Shown piece by piece: positions 52,500 to 61,871 of a stretch of 64,000 bases of DNA. Under the pieces are notes generated by a model. It was not told where the DNA came from. It did not search any database and saw nothing but the letters and a program-made list of their open reading frames with translations. The DNA lies in contig JARGXX010000021.1 of the NCBI GenBank assembly GCA_030374765.1, positions 1 through 64,000 on the forward strand. Reading direction: 5' to 3'. A program made the position numbers and the translations under genes. Position 1 is the first letter of the stretch; every line of letters begins with the position of its first letter. The stretch is from Agarophyton chilense (lineage: Eukaryota > Rhodophyta > Florideophyceae > Gracilariales > Gracilariaceae).

Positions 52500-53061
52500 C
52501 TCGCTCCCTCTTTTTGTTCTTGCACAGTGTTTCGCCAACCACTGCCCCTTTTTCGTGTACATACAGACTGCATACTCTCAGCAACGCAGTGCATCGTTTG
52601 CAGTGCGTCTACTTCTATTTTTTGTTTTATAGATACAAGTTTTACCTCGGGGAAACAAAAACGCATCTTGTCGTCGTCATGTGTATGGCCTCCTGCCCTG
52701 CCCTGCCCGTTCACATTTCTTTCGAAAATATATACCAACGTATCGAAGGGTAGCAATCGCTACCTTGGTACCTGTAACACACATGCGCCGTGCCGTGTTT
52801 TGTCGCTCCTCTTGTGCGGTACTGCCCATGTCATGATGTGGTGGTGCGTGCGGGCCCACGCCTTTTGCTTCTCATCCTTTTCCTCTTCCTCTTCCTCTTC
52901 CTCCTCCTGTCCCTCCTCCTGTCCCTCCTCCTGTCCCTCCTCCTCTTCCTCCTCCTCCTCTTCCTCACCGGCGCTTAGCTTTTACCACACTGACCTCCGG
53001 CCCGAGCAGCCTTATTGTTCGAATGCTCTCCTTATTACGTACACAGTAGTATCTACCTACT
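52500..53061. other. Convergent 3' region with pyrimidine repeats
   Basis: Lies between the stop of the armadillo gene and the stop of RanGAP. It holds a TTCCTC/CTCCTGTCC microsatellite-like tract (about 52876-52972) and no gene that I can support. Confidence 0.6.
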
Positions 53062-54417
53062 TCAAATGTGCAGTCCCTTGATTTGTACCGCCACATCTTC
53101 CACTTCTGAGCCAATCTTCTCTCCTGCGCCTTGCTCTTGTTGCACGCTCTTTCGGTGCTCCTTGGCGCTTGCTTTTTCTGCCGCCTCCTCACCCTCCCCT
53201 TCCTCCTCGTCCTCCTCCTCAGCTTCCTCCTCATCCTCCTCCTCATCCTCCTCCTCTTCCCCTTCCTCCTCGTCATTGTCTTCCAGACAACCGAGCTTTT
53301 CCTCCAGCAGTTGCGTGATTTCTTCCACGGCTTCCTCCCCTATCGCGTTCTTGTCGAGCCGAAGCAGCTTGAACTCCTTAACCCTAGCCACTGCCTTGGC
53401 GAGCGCCAGAGCGCCTCTCCCGCCAATTTCACATCCCTCCACATTAATCACCTCTAGACAGCAATTGCTGCTGATTCCTTTTGCGATGCGCACGGCGCCC
53501 GAGCTTCCAAACTCGTTGTCCTCCGCCACAAACTCGCGTAGCTTGCTCGCTTTCAGCAGTTTCGCAATCGCCTTCGCCCCGTCCACGGAAACGTCATTGG
53601 CAGCAACGTGCAACACACGAAGCTTGGGAGCACCTGTTCGGAGCGCGTCGCACACCAGCTTCACACCGTCGTCTTCCAGCAGACAGTCACTTATGATCAA
53701 GCTCTCCAACGCGGGCGCATGCGCCACTGCTTCTGCCAGAGCTTGAGCACCCTCCCCTCCAAACGAGTTGTCGGCCAAATTCAGCGCACGCAACGCCTGC
53801 CCCAGGCGCGGTTGCAACGCTTTGCAGATGCGCACGGCGCCTTCTCTCCCGAGCCGCAGGGAGGAAAATCGGAAATCTTCCAGCGCCGGGCTGTTCTCAA
53901 CAATGGGCGCCAGCGCGATGGAGCCAGGTGTCTCCAATAGGTTGTTGTGAAAATGCAGCTTCACCAGCGCAGTGGGTGCTGTTTCCAAAAGCGCCGACGC
54001 GATAAGGTCGCCCGCATCTGCCGCCAGTCCGTTGTTGCAAAACAGCAATTCCCTCAGCTTTTCTTGTTTGGTGAGCAAACTGCCCACGGCACGCACACCT
54101 TTGGCGCCCAAGGCATTGTCGGACAGATCGATGAGTTCAAGTCGTTTACAGGTAGACAGTCCCTCGCATATGGTGGCCAACGCGCGTTTGGCTTCATCCT
54201 CGGGACGAGAGGCGATTATATCAGAGATGTCCAGGCGAACCAACGTGGGACTCGCCTTTTGAAGCGCGTCCGCAGCCACCTGCGCAGAACCGTCCCCGAA
54301 ACTCTTTCCGCTCAGCTTGACGGATGTCACGCCCTCATCCAGGCTCTTGAGCAATTGTTTCGCGCTCTCGGCGGTGAGAGCTTCGCGTTGGGTCTCGTCC
54401 AAGTGGAATTCTGTCAT
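53062..54417 (-). CDS. RANGAP1: Ran GTPase-activating protein (RanGAP)
   Basis: 451 residues from the ATG at 54417. The N-terminal LSGKSFGDGSAQVAADAL leads into leucine-rich repeats of the ribonuclease-inhibitor type (about 35-375), including DISDIIASRPEDEA with the probable catalytic arginine Arg71 (the GRPE motif of plant RanGAP and Rna1), LNLADNSFGGEGAQALAEAV, VINVEGCEIGGRGALALAKAV and LLRLDKNAIGEEAVEE. A strongly acidic Glu/Asp tail (about 378-415) follows, then a short basic end. It stimulates GTP hydrolysis by Ran on the cytoplasmic side of the nuclear pore. The WPP domain of land-plant RanGAP and the SUMO-accepting C-terminus of animal RanGAP1 are both absent, so anchoring must differ. 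Confidence 0.94.
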   Translation of the reverse strand: MTEFHLDETQREALTAESAKQLLKSLDEGVTSVKLSGKSFGDGSAQVAADALQKASPTLVRLDISDIIASRPEDEAKRALATICEGLSTCKRLELIDLSDNALGAKGVRAVGSLLTKQEKLRELLFCNNGLAADAGDLIASALLETAPTALVKLHFHNNLLETPGSIALAPIVENSPALEDFRFSSLRLGREGAVRICKALQPRLGQALRALNLADNSFGGEGAQALAEAVAHAPALESLIISDCLLEDDGVKLVCDALRTGAPKLRVLHVAANDVSVDGAKAIAKLLKASKLREFVAEDNEFGSSGAVRIAKGISSNCCLEVINVEGCEIGGRGALALAKAVARVKEFKLLRLDKNAIGEEAVEEITQLLEEKLGCLEDNDEEEGEEEEDEEEDEEEAEEEDEEEGEGEEAAEKASAKEHRKSVQQEQGAGEKIGSEVEDVAVQIKGLHI

Positions 54418-54957
54418 CTGCTAGCGGGCGACGGCTTAAGAGGCGCGGAAAGTGACAGGCGGCGCAATACGGTTGATCACACAGACGACGGCGGCGAGCG
54501 AGGCCTATGGCGCGTGTATGAGCGCTGTGCGTAGAGTCAGTCTTCACTTTTGACTTACATTTGGTGCGTCGTTGCCCAACGGGCCGGTCCATTCGTGAGA
54601 ATTTTCGGAGCGATTGGGTTTGGATCACGGCGCCACGTTGACTTCTGCGAAAGGGTTACTTGATGGCCCTCTACAGTACTTGATGGCACCGCTGTCACGT
54701 TGTCGCTCCAATTTACCGTGCAATCTCAGCCGCAAACGCGCGGGGAGGACGCATGGCACAATTTGATCTTTTAGTCCCTTTTGGGGATAGCTCTCTGTAG
54801 CCCTTCACCATCGGCCCAAAGGTGCGTACCACGATCATCAACATCAACAGCACGGGCGCTGACATCCTCTCCGAAATGCTCTGCGCGTCCTCAAGGTCGC
54901 AACGTTCCTACTACTACTCGACGTCTTTCAGTTATCTCTCCCAACTCCGTAACCATC
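54418..54957. promoter_or_regulatory. Divergent intergenic region of RanGAP and the lumenal protein gene
   Basis: The two genes diverge across it. From 54781 on, the frame in phase with the downstream gene is open and reads like a transit peptide (Ser/Thr/Arg/Pro-rich) but lacks an ATG. AGGTGCGTACC near 54820 and a TACTACTACTCG...TTTCAG stretch near 54910-54932 look like a possible intron's ends. Confidence 0.45.
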
Positions 54958-55800
54958 ATGTCTTTCCCCGGTCAGTCAAAGGCAGCTTTCATGACCATGA
55001 GCGCGGCTCCTCTGTCTCGGCGGAATGTGCTTCGACTGGCCGCTCTAAGTCTTGCTGCCGTATGTGATCGGCAGCCGATGCACCCAGCTCTCGCCCTAAA
55101 GCCAGGAAAGCCAAGCAAAGAAAAATTATTGCAGGGAATCCGAGAAGAGAAAACACCGGAAGAACTAGAAGAAGAAAAGACAAGAGTAGCCGAAGAGAAG
55201 AAGGTGCGTTTGGCCAAACAGCGCGAGCTCCAAGCTACAGCAGAAAGGAAAAAAGCGGGCCTCGAGGACGATAGCCTCAAAGACACTGAAATTGAAAGCA
55301 ACTTGAGAGGACAATACTACTTTCCCACGGCTCGAAAGAGATATCTCCCTAGAGTGAAGCTGGCATGGGAAGTCCTCCCAGATGCCGAAAAGGCTGCTAC
55401 AGAAAGCCACTGGCTCAAAGTGACAGATTTCTCAAAGGGCGAATTGTCCGATGCAATTCTTCCCATGAAACTTTATGCCAGCTCCCTAGCTGGGGGCGGG
55501 TTAAGTATCAATGCGAAATTCATCGACGGCATGAACAGGCAAACGGACCTCTACGAACGTGCATTGAGGCAACTGTCCAAAGCGGCTAAGCGCAAGGATG
55601 CGTCCGTTGCCTTGGGAAATTTGACGGACATGAAGGAAGCAATCACAAAGTACCGTCAGCTGGGCCACCTCGAAGCAGTCGATTTTGGGATCGGAGAGAT
55701 ACCTACAGATCCGCGAGTAGGATCAGGTTTTGGAAATAATAATTCTGCGCTGTACCGTAAGAACAAATCCGTGCAAGAAGTCGCATCGGGTCAGAGATGA
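54958..55800 (+). CDS. Putative thylakoid-lumen protein with twin-arginine signal
   Basis: 280 residues from the ATG at 54958 (MSFPGQSKAAFMTMSAAPLS); an upstream transit-like extension may be added by splicing, because the frame is open to 54781. SRRNVLRLAALSLAAVC is a twin-arginine plus hydrophobic signal, followed by HPALALKPG, a plausible lumenal processing site. A highly charged helix (residues about 60-110) precedes a C-terminal four-helix-like region (RKRYLPRVKLAWEVLPD, GLSINAKFIDGMNRQTDLYERALRQLSKAA, GNLTDMKEAITKYRQLGHL). This layout recalls PsbQ-like extrinsic photosystem proteins of algae, but the sequence does not prove it. Folded import by the Tat pathway into the lumen is inferred. 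Confidence 0.72.
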   Translation: MSFPGQSKAAFMTMSAAPLSRRNVLRLAALSLAAVCDRQPMHPALALKPGKPSKEKLLQGIREEKTPEELEEEKTRVAEEKKVRLAKQRELQATAERKKAGLEDDSLKDTEIESNLRGQYYFPTARKRYLPRVKLAWEVLPDAEKAATESHWLKVTDFSKGELSDAILPMKLYASSLAGGGLSINAKFIDGMNRQTDLYERALRQLSKAAKRKDASVALGNLTDMKEAITKYRQLGHLEAVDFGIGEIPTDPRVGSGFGNNNSALYRKNKSVQEVASGQR

Positions 55801-55888
55801 ACATTTTGCGCACCTAAGAGCGATGTTTGTGAACTGATTCTTGCACCCACTCAAAGCATTGTGAAGTTGAAAAGTTATGAGATATTCG

Positions 55889-56777
55889 CTATGATTGCAC
55901 AGGAGACGCGATTCTCTCTCCGCACTTGCTAGAACATGTTTCAAGGTTACAAAGTTCGATTCCGCCGTTGCCGCCGGTTTCCATTTTTCGTAGAGTCATG
56001 AATCCTCTCGGCAGCCCAGTAGAACTGTCCGTAGGCTTCGTTGCCTCGACGAGGTCAGGCAGGTGTACCCAATGTGGACCATACTGTAGCATTTTGTGAG
56101 CGAGACAAACACGAAAGAAAAAAAGGGCAGTGGTCAGCACATCATGCTCAAAACCGAGACGTCGGATGGGTTGGTGATAAAGTCATAGATTTGTGGTTGT
56201 GAAAACTCACCTTGAATCGCGCGACGTCCAAGACAAGTACACTGTCAGTGTTTTCGTCGTATGCGGCGACAGGGCTGAAATGGCCAGTGCCCGTCTGCCC
56301 GAGTGCTCTACGATCGTACGATGCAATAACAAATTCGAACGAGCCGTTGGCACGACCTCGAACACTGCGCTTTATAATATTTCGGGTCTCGTCGATGCTG
56401 AGGTGACGCAAGACTTTGACAACGGAGCCCTGGCATTGGGCGGTGCGCGCCAGTTGATCCATTGTCATTCCCTCGACTTTCACCCGCTCTATGTCAAGAC
56501 AACAATCCAGTAAGGACTCAGCAAACCATCTCCATGGGTGAGCCCACACTCGCTTCGGATCAATTTCCAGAGCATTCAAAACGGTAGATAAGGAAGTGAG
56601 TCCGCAAAACGCTGGATGTGCTTGCGTTTGAAGCTGGCTAATCAAAGGGAAAAAGGCTTCGGCGTTACTGCTTTGCAGGGCTGAAGAGAATCGTTTTTTC
56701 CCTTCTTCAGTGTTGAGGTCTGTGAGCCGTTTGGGAAGCTTTCTTCTATAGAAAGACTTGGGTGGCGTTTTTTCCAT
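55889..56777 (-). CDS. PCS1: Phytochelatin synthase, short form, one intron
   Basis: It joins gamma-Glu-Cys units from glutathione into metal-binding phytochelatins. Exon 1 is 56777-56211 and exon 2 is 56083-55889. The intron 56084-56210 (127 nt) has GTGAGT and CTACAG ends, and the join makes DVARFKYGPHWVHLPDLVEA, exactly the family pattern DVARFKYPPHWVPLxLLWEA. Start ATG 56777 (MEKTPPKSFYRRKLPKRL) aligns with plant PCS; the ATG at 56855 would add 26 residues. The catalytic triad is Cys58 (PAFCGLTSLS), His166 (GTGHFSPVAAYD) and Asp184 (LVLDVARFK). The product is 253 residues, against about 485 in Arabidopsis: the catalytic half is complete, and the metal-sensing C-terminal half is reduced to a tail with three cysteines (CNLETCSSKC). 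Confidence 0.9.
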
Positions 56778-56966
56778 GTGGAAGTGATGAAGTGTTTGAT
56801 TAAGAAAATGTGTTTTGAAAGTGCGCGATAGACAAGACGCTAGCTTGCTTGTCATGAGGAGATTTGTTATGAGAAAATGAAAAAGAATTGATTGCAATAC
56901 AACACTGACGGCTCCAAGTCGAAAACAAAGAACGGTGCGGAAGTTTCTGGGCTCTTGCAGGGGCAA

Positions 56967-59196
56967 CCGCGCCGAGTGAACGTGCCCTGCTTTGGCGCTA
57001 TTTGTGTATGGGTATGACGCCTGTCAAGTGTGTTGTGTTTCATTCTGCCGCGAATCGGGGCCGCTCTTCATGCAGTGCGCTGTGCTACTGTGACAGGGCG
57101 TTAGGCAAAAAGCGAAACAGCTCACTGCAAATTTGGAATCATTCAATGAGCGGCTTCCAAGTTGATGGATCTATTTCGGCTACCAAAGGTACCTCTCGCT
57201 TCCTGCACTATTGCAGTCCCAAGCAGACCAACAATGCCCAGCCTCGCTCCTCGCCATCTCCCACCATCGGCTAATGGAACTCCTCATGCCGTCCTGACAA
57301 CATTCGGTGGTGTTTTCGCTCATCGACCACTCACCATCAGACCAAACAAACCAAAGTTCCTTTGCCTTTCGTTCCTCGACGCGAATGCTAAACGAAACAC
57401 ATGCCCGTTCGCCAATGCATCACATTGTTGCATCTCTCAAGCTCTCCTGCAATGCAGTCGACTACATTAAATCACCCGAACCTATCATCCGAGCGTATCA
57501 GCAAACCCCTTAGTGCCAGTGTAAGTGTAAAATCGCTCGCCCAAACGTCCAAAGTGTTCAAAGCGACCACATTTCGCCAACGCGGATGACTCAGTCTCGC
57601 TCTCAGCCGAACAATGAGGACATTGACCATTAAAAACCAAGTATCACCATGAGTCGGGGGAAGAGGTACCACATGTGACTGATTCCTGAAGCTGCGCCTC
57701 TGGCGCAGCTTCAGAAACTGCTCACATGTAATATCTCTTCACCAGAGATCATAAGTCTTTTCCCTGCAACCCACGCGTGTCAATCTACCAGATTTATTCG
57801 AAACGCCCGTCCATGCCCGGGTCCAAAAATCATTCTTTGTCCAAGTCATCTTCCCGTAGAACTAGAACCGACCAACATGCCATTGTTTTCGGGTATAACG
57901 TCCGAATCGGCCTGGGGATCCCCTCCAGGAATAGAGTTATCATCGGAAATAAGTTCGCTTACCGCCTTGAACCAGTCGAAGCGGTACGTGCTTCAACAAT
58001 CGCAGTGGGCATTCCTGTCTCGAACCCCCGTCCGAAAGCAGATACGGCGATACAAATCGGACAGGGAGCTACGAGCTTTTCGTTGATGCCATATCTCACA
58101 TTCGCGGGAGTACAAAAACCGTCTCCTGCTGCACCCACGACACAAGTGAACAAAGCTCTCCATGCTGCGCTTCTGGAGCGAACGTTGACCTCTCAACGCA
58201 TAGATACCTAATGTAACACAGCAGTTTGGTACCGCGTCACGAGCGCTTATGCGTGCCGTTTCCCCCCTGTTTTTTTCTGCTTTGTCATAGATTCCCCTGC
58301 CCGCATGAGTGTGTGATTATTGATCCCGACGAAGTGGCTTCAAGTCGCCAGACCGCCAGGCCTCACTGCGGAATTTCTCATCGCGACAGTCTTCTCTGCC
58401 AGGGCTCCATTCAAGATGACCGCAATTCAGTGCTTCTGCATCTCTAATGGCGACTGCCTTTCAACCTTTCAGTCCGGTGCTCTACTTAGCGTGGTTTAAG
58501 TTCAACACCCCAAAGCAGCGATAACTCAATGTTAATGGGACCTCCAAGAAGGACCCTAAACGAGAGAAAGGGGATCTTATGCAGAAATCGGAAACCCTTC
58601 GAGGTTTGCAGAGACGGAAACTTCGGAAAATAGAGCCCAGAATTTCTTCCTATGAAAGGCTCCTGGCCAACGCCTTTCGCGCAGCTGGTTATCCAGGTGG
58701 GTTCAAAGCTCTCCGTCGATGTCTCTCGCAGGAGCCACACATCTTCCGGCGACCGTTCACTTTAATGTAGTAGACATGCTTATTTCGACCGCAGTCGACC
58801 ATCGTGTGGTTCCCCTTCCTGAAGCCACACACTCGGCAGATGCTTTCACTCGTCTTCGGCCGGGGGAAACAATTCGATCCAGAGTACATCTTGCTAGCTT
58901 GGTCTGATCAGCATTACATGCATTTTTCCCTGACGCATTCAATCGCGGAAGCTATACAATTTCTCCCAGACAACATGTCTCCACTATAGGTGCATTCTAA
59001 TCTGTTTCATTTGAATCTCTTGTTACGACGTGGTCCTTTGCCATCGCCCAAAACAAGATCATGGACGTCATTGGCAGCTCGGACAGCTTTCAACTAAAAT
59101 GTATTGACTCGCAGGAGACTAAAAGGGACGTCGCCATGACTATGAATGAGTGCTATGATTGGCACAGGTGCGCTCGCTTTCAAACAAGCGATTGAG
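56967..59196. other. Long intergenic region
   Basis: Several frames of 60-145 codons on both strands (the longest at 57777-58211) lack recognisable motifs and overlap each other in competing phases. I support no gene here. It contains one strong hairpin at 57671-57729. Confidence 0.45.
57671..57729. repeat. Long imperfect inverted repeat (hairpin)
   Basis: Inner arms CTGAAGCTGCGCC and GGCGCAGCTTCAG are perfect complements of 13 bp around a 3-base TCT loop. Outer arms ACATGTGA and TCACATGT are also perfect, separated by small mismatched bulges. It could be a transcript terminator, a small hairpin RNA or a tiny transposon remnant. Confidence 0.85.
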
Positions 59197-60471
59197 TTAC
59201 CGAGGGAGTCTATCTTCTTTGCAGGAATCATCTCTGAGAACCGTCGCCTGTAGCCCATACAGAATGCGACGCACTGATTCCTTGCACAGTGCGGCAATGC
59301 ATCCATGCTCTACTGACTCAGCCACTTCATAAAGCTTCTGCAGTTGATATATATCGAGGCAAAAATACGAGATCTTTGCCAGATTAGAGACACGTCTCAA
59401 TGCTTCGGCACCACCATACTTTTTCCAGAAATCGAAATACGCTTCCTCAGCCACCTCTCGGTCAGCCTCAACTTCGTCTACCGAGAAACGCATCGCCGCG
59501 AAGTCACAGAAGGGATGTCCAACGTAAGCGGCACTCCAATCAAATATGTGATAGTGTGAGCCAGCCACAAGTTTCCCCACATTTCCTAAGTGAAAATCAC
59601 CATGTACAAGGGTCTCAGGTATTGAAAAGGACGAAAGCTCCTCAAAACATATCTCAAGGGAAGATATTTGGGCCCGAAGTTGCCCCACCGTCTCCAGTTC
59701 CCCACTCTTATCCAGGAGAGGAGATTTTAAAATGAGAGCGATACACGAATGAAGCCATTCCGTATTGAACACTGGCATTCCAGCTTTCTTAAGAGTGTCC
59801 AAATGGTTCATTGAATGAGTCTGGACGTCACCTAACGTTTTCATCAAAATCTTTGTGTTCAGGTTCGAACCATTTCGAGTCCCGGCGTCCCGTTGCATGA
59901 ACGTGTTTCGAGCTTCATCGATCACTACGAACGCGGGGACAACACCTCTCGAAACGGAAGGTAGTACCGCCATCATCCTCACCGTAGATAAGTTTTGATG
60001 CAACGTTTTCACGTAAAAGACTTCCTCCTCTTTGCATGATGAGGACTCCGAAGTCGATTTCGTCATCGAGTCACACCGACAAGCGGTGCATCTCTATACA
60101 CAGGAACCAGAAGTGTTCCGCAGAACATCGATTGGTTTTGTCAGCTCCATGTGGATCTTAGACAATGTTGATGCAATCCAGTTCCTTGTAGTCTGAATCC
60201 ATCCAAAGGAGCGCCATGGGGCTCGCCTCTCCGACTCGCTTCCTGCAGGCATCTCACCAAAGAACTTCCCCAATAACTTTTTTAGATCTACACCTGACCC
60301 AATCTCATCCCATTCGCCGATCATCGCGTCATTGTGACTAATCCATTTAAGACCGTTGGTTAAGTTCACCCTTCTGTCCAAAAGCTCCAACACTAGGACA
60401 ACCTTTTCGATTCCACATCGCATTCCACGACGAATCCAAAGAGGCCGTAGAACGAAGGCGTCTAATCCCAT
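59197..60471 (-). pseudogene. APH-family (aminoglycoside/choline kinase-like) phosphotransferase gene with an in-frame stop
   Basis: One phase from the ATG at 60471 to the stop at 59197, interrupted by a single TAG at 60094-60096. The N-terminal part resembles the family's first block (APWRSFGWIQTTRNWIASTL). Then come SEVFYVKTL, the Brenner-type catalytic loop LVHGDFHLGNVGKLV and HIFDWSAAYVGHPFCDFAAM, the typical APH signatures. Such enzymes phosphorylate small alcohols or amino sugars; the substrate is unknown. The downstream ATG at 60066 would give a 289-residue product without the N-terminal lobe start. It may be a recent pseudogene, a read error, or two alternative products. Confidence 0.72.
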
Positions 60472-60561
60472 TTCATTTTTTAACCAATTATAGAACAGGG
60501 ACCCAACTCAACCGTGATCCCTGCTATGACTGAGGGCACACAAACTCCAGTCCGTGACCAC

Positions 60562-60738
60562 TGTCGGGCACGTGTGGCGCGCAGGCGCCACACGTGTCGA
60601 CGTAGTGCATAGCGAGCTCGCCGCCGCTCGCGCTCGATAGTTTAGTGGGCGAAAGCGGCGGCGGCTCTTAAGGAAAAAGGAGGAACAGTCGGAAGAAAAG
60701 AAAAGCAGACGCTTGCCCCTACAGACAAGCGCTTTTCA
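60562..60738 (+). repeat. Probable 5' LTR of the right-hand gypsy element
   Basis: 177 bp, starting TGTCGGGCACG and ending CTTTTCA, followed at once by TGGTACCGCATCC, which has the TGG start of a tRNA primer-binding site. It contains a perfect 12-bp palindrome arm pair (60569-60580 and 60585-60596, CACGTGTGGCGC) next to its start. No second copy is in the window, so this is an inference. Confidence 0.5.
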
Positions 60739-60773
60739 TGGTACCGCATCCAAGGTCTGACATCAAGAGAAAG

Positions 60774-61871
60774 ATGGCAGAGTCCTCACAGGTACATGTT
60801 GTGTTTGATGGCGCGGCAACTTCAGATGTTGCGCGCTTTTTCTTTGAGTACAAAAACGTTGTCACCCGAGGCAAGTCCAACGAGGATCTGGCAGTGCAGC
60901 TGTTATGCCACCTCCATAGTGACTCGTTTGACTTCTACCACCGTAATTTTGCTGTTGATGGCAGTCTCACTCCCGCAGCGAGCAATTACGGTTTCGTGAA
61001 GGCTAAGATGATCTCGGAGTTCAAACGGACTCCAAAGCCGGAAGATGAAGTTCATGAGGCCGTTACCGGACGACTCGACCCCGCCGATATTCAGGGGTCG
61101 CTCTTGCAGTTAGAATCTCTCTACAAGAGAGTTGGGTTCAACGACACCGCGTCGTTTGGACTTCTTCGCAACGAAATCGCCGTGGTTCCGCACATGGCGC
61201 AGTTCGTGATGTTTCGGGCTCCGGATGACTATCAGTCGTTGGAAAAGGCTATAAGAGATTACGAAAGCGGCCGAAAGGCGTTTTTGTCTCCGCCTGATCT
61301 TAGTGTCTCACCTCAGGTGCCAACGAGGAAGATACTCCGCCGTGTTGATGCTCCGTCCGGAACTGCACAGCAGTTGGAGAGCAAGGTGGACCAATTGGCA
61401 GGACAGTTCGAAGAGCTGACAATGCTCGTGAAGAAAAAGTTCGAGGGTCCATCAGGATCCTCTGACAAGGACTGGACTTGCAGTTACTGCAACAAGCCCG
61501 GTCATGGAGCGAACCGCTGCCCATTTAACCCTCACCGTAATACGAGGTGTAGACGATGCGGCAAGTTTGGCTATCAGGAAGAGACCTGTTGGTCTAAATC
61601 GAAGCAGGAAGAGAAGCGAGCAATTGGGTTCAGTGGAGTGAAGTCGGAATCCGCAGAAGAACTGAAGATCAAGAAGAATGAAGAAGAAGATCGTGTGGCC
61701 GTGGTACAGGAAGCTCCGGGCGTGAAGGATGTGGTCGCTGCAGCGAAGAGGAACGCAGACGGTGAGGCCCTACCGAAGCAGCTCCGGACTGGAATCATGG
61801 ACATTGATGCCTTGGTTAACAAGAGCCCTGGAGCCTTCCGCAAGGTTGCTGCCCTGAAGGGCAAGAAATAA
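60774..61871 (+). CDS. gag of the right-hand gypsy element
   Basis: Start chosen at the ATG after the primer site (MAESSQVHVVFDGAATSDVAR); the in-frame ATG at 60738 overlaps the primer site. A capsid-like helical core (FFEYKNVVTRGKSNEDLAVQLL) is followed by a proline-rich linker, a coiled coil, and two CCHC-type knuckles (CSYCNKPGHGANRC and CRRCGKFGYQEETC). Forms the particle and binds RNA. Confidence 0.88.
   Translation: MAESSQVHVVFDGAATSDVARFFFEYKNVVTRGKSNEDLAVQLLCHLHSDSFDFYHRNFAVDGSLTPAASNYGFVKAKMISEFKRTPKPEDEVHEAVTGRLDPADIQGSLLQLESLYKRVGFNDTASFGLLRNEIAVVPHMAQFVMFRAPDDYQSLEKAIRDYESGRKAFLSPPDLSVSPQVPTRKILRRVDAPSGTAQQLESKVDQLAGQFEELTMLVKKKFEGPSGSSDKDWTCSYCNKPGHGANRCPFNPHRNTRCRRCGKFGYQEETCWSKSKQEEKRAIGFSGVKSESAEELKIKKNEEEDRVAVVQEAPGVKDVVAAAKRNADGEALPKQLRTGIMDIDALVNKSPGAFRKVAALKGKK

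Noticed and set aside
57777-58211. 144-codon plus-strand frame
   Set aside because: Competing frames in other phases are similar in length, composition is ordinary and no family is recognised; not enough to call a gene.
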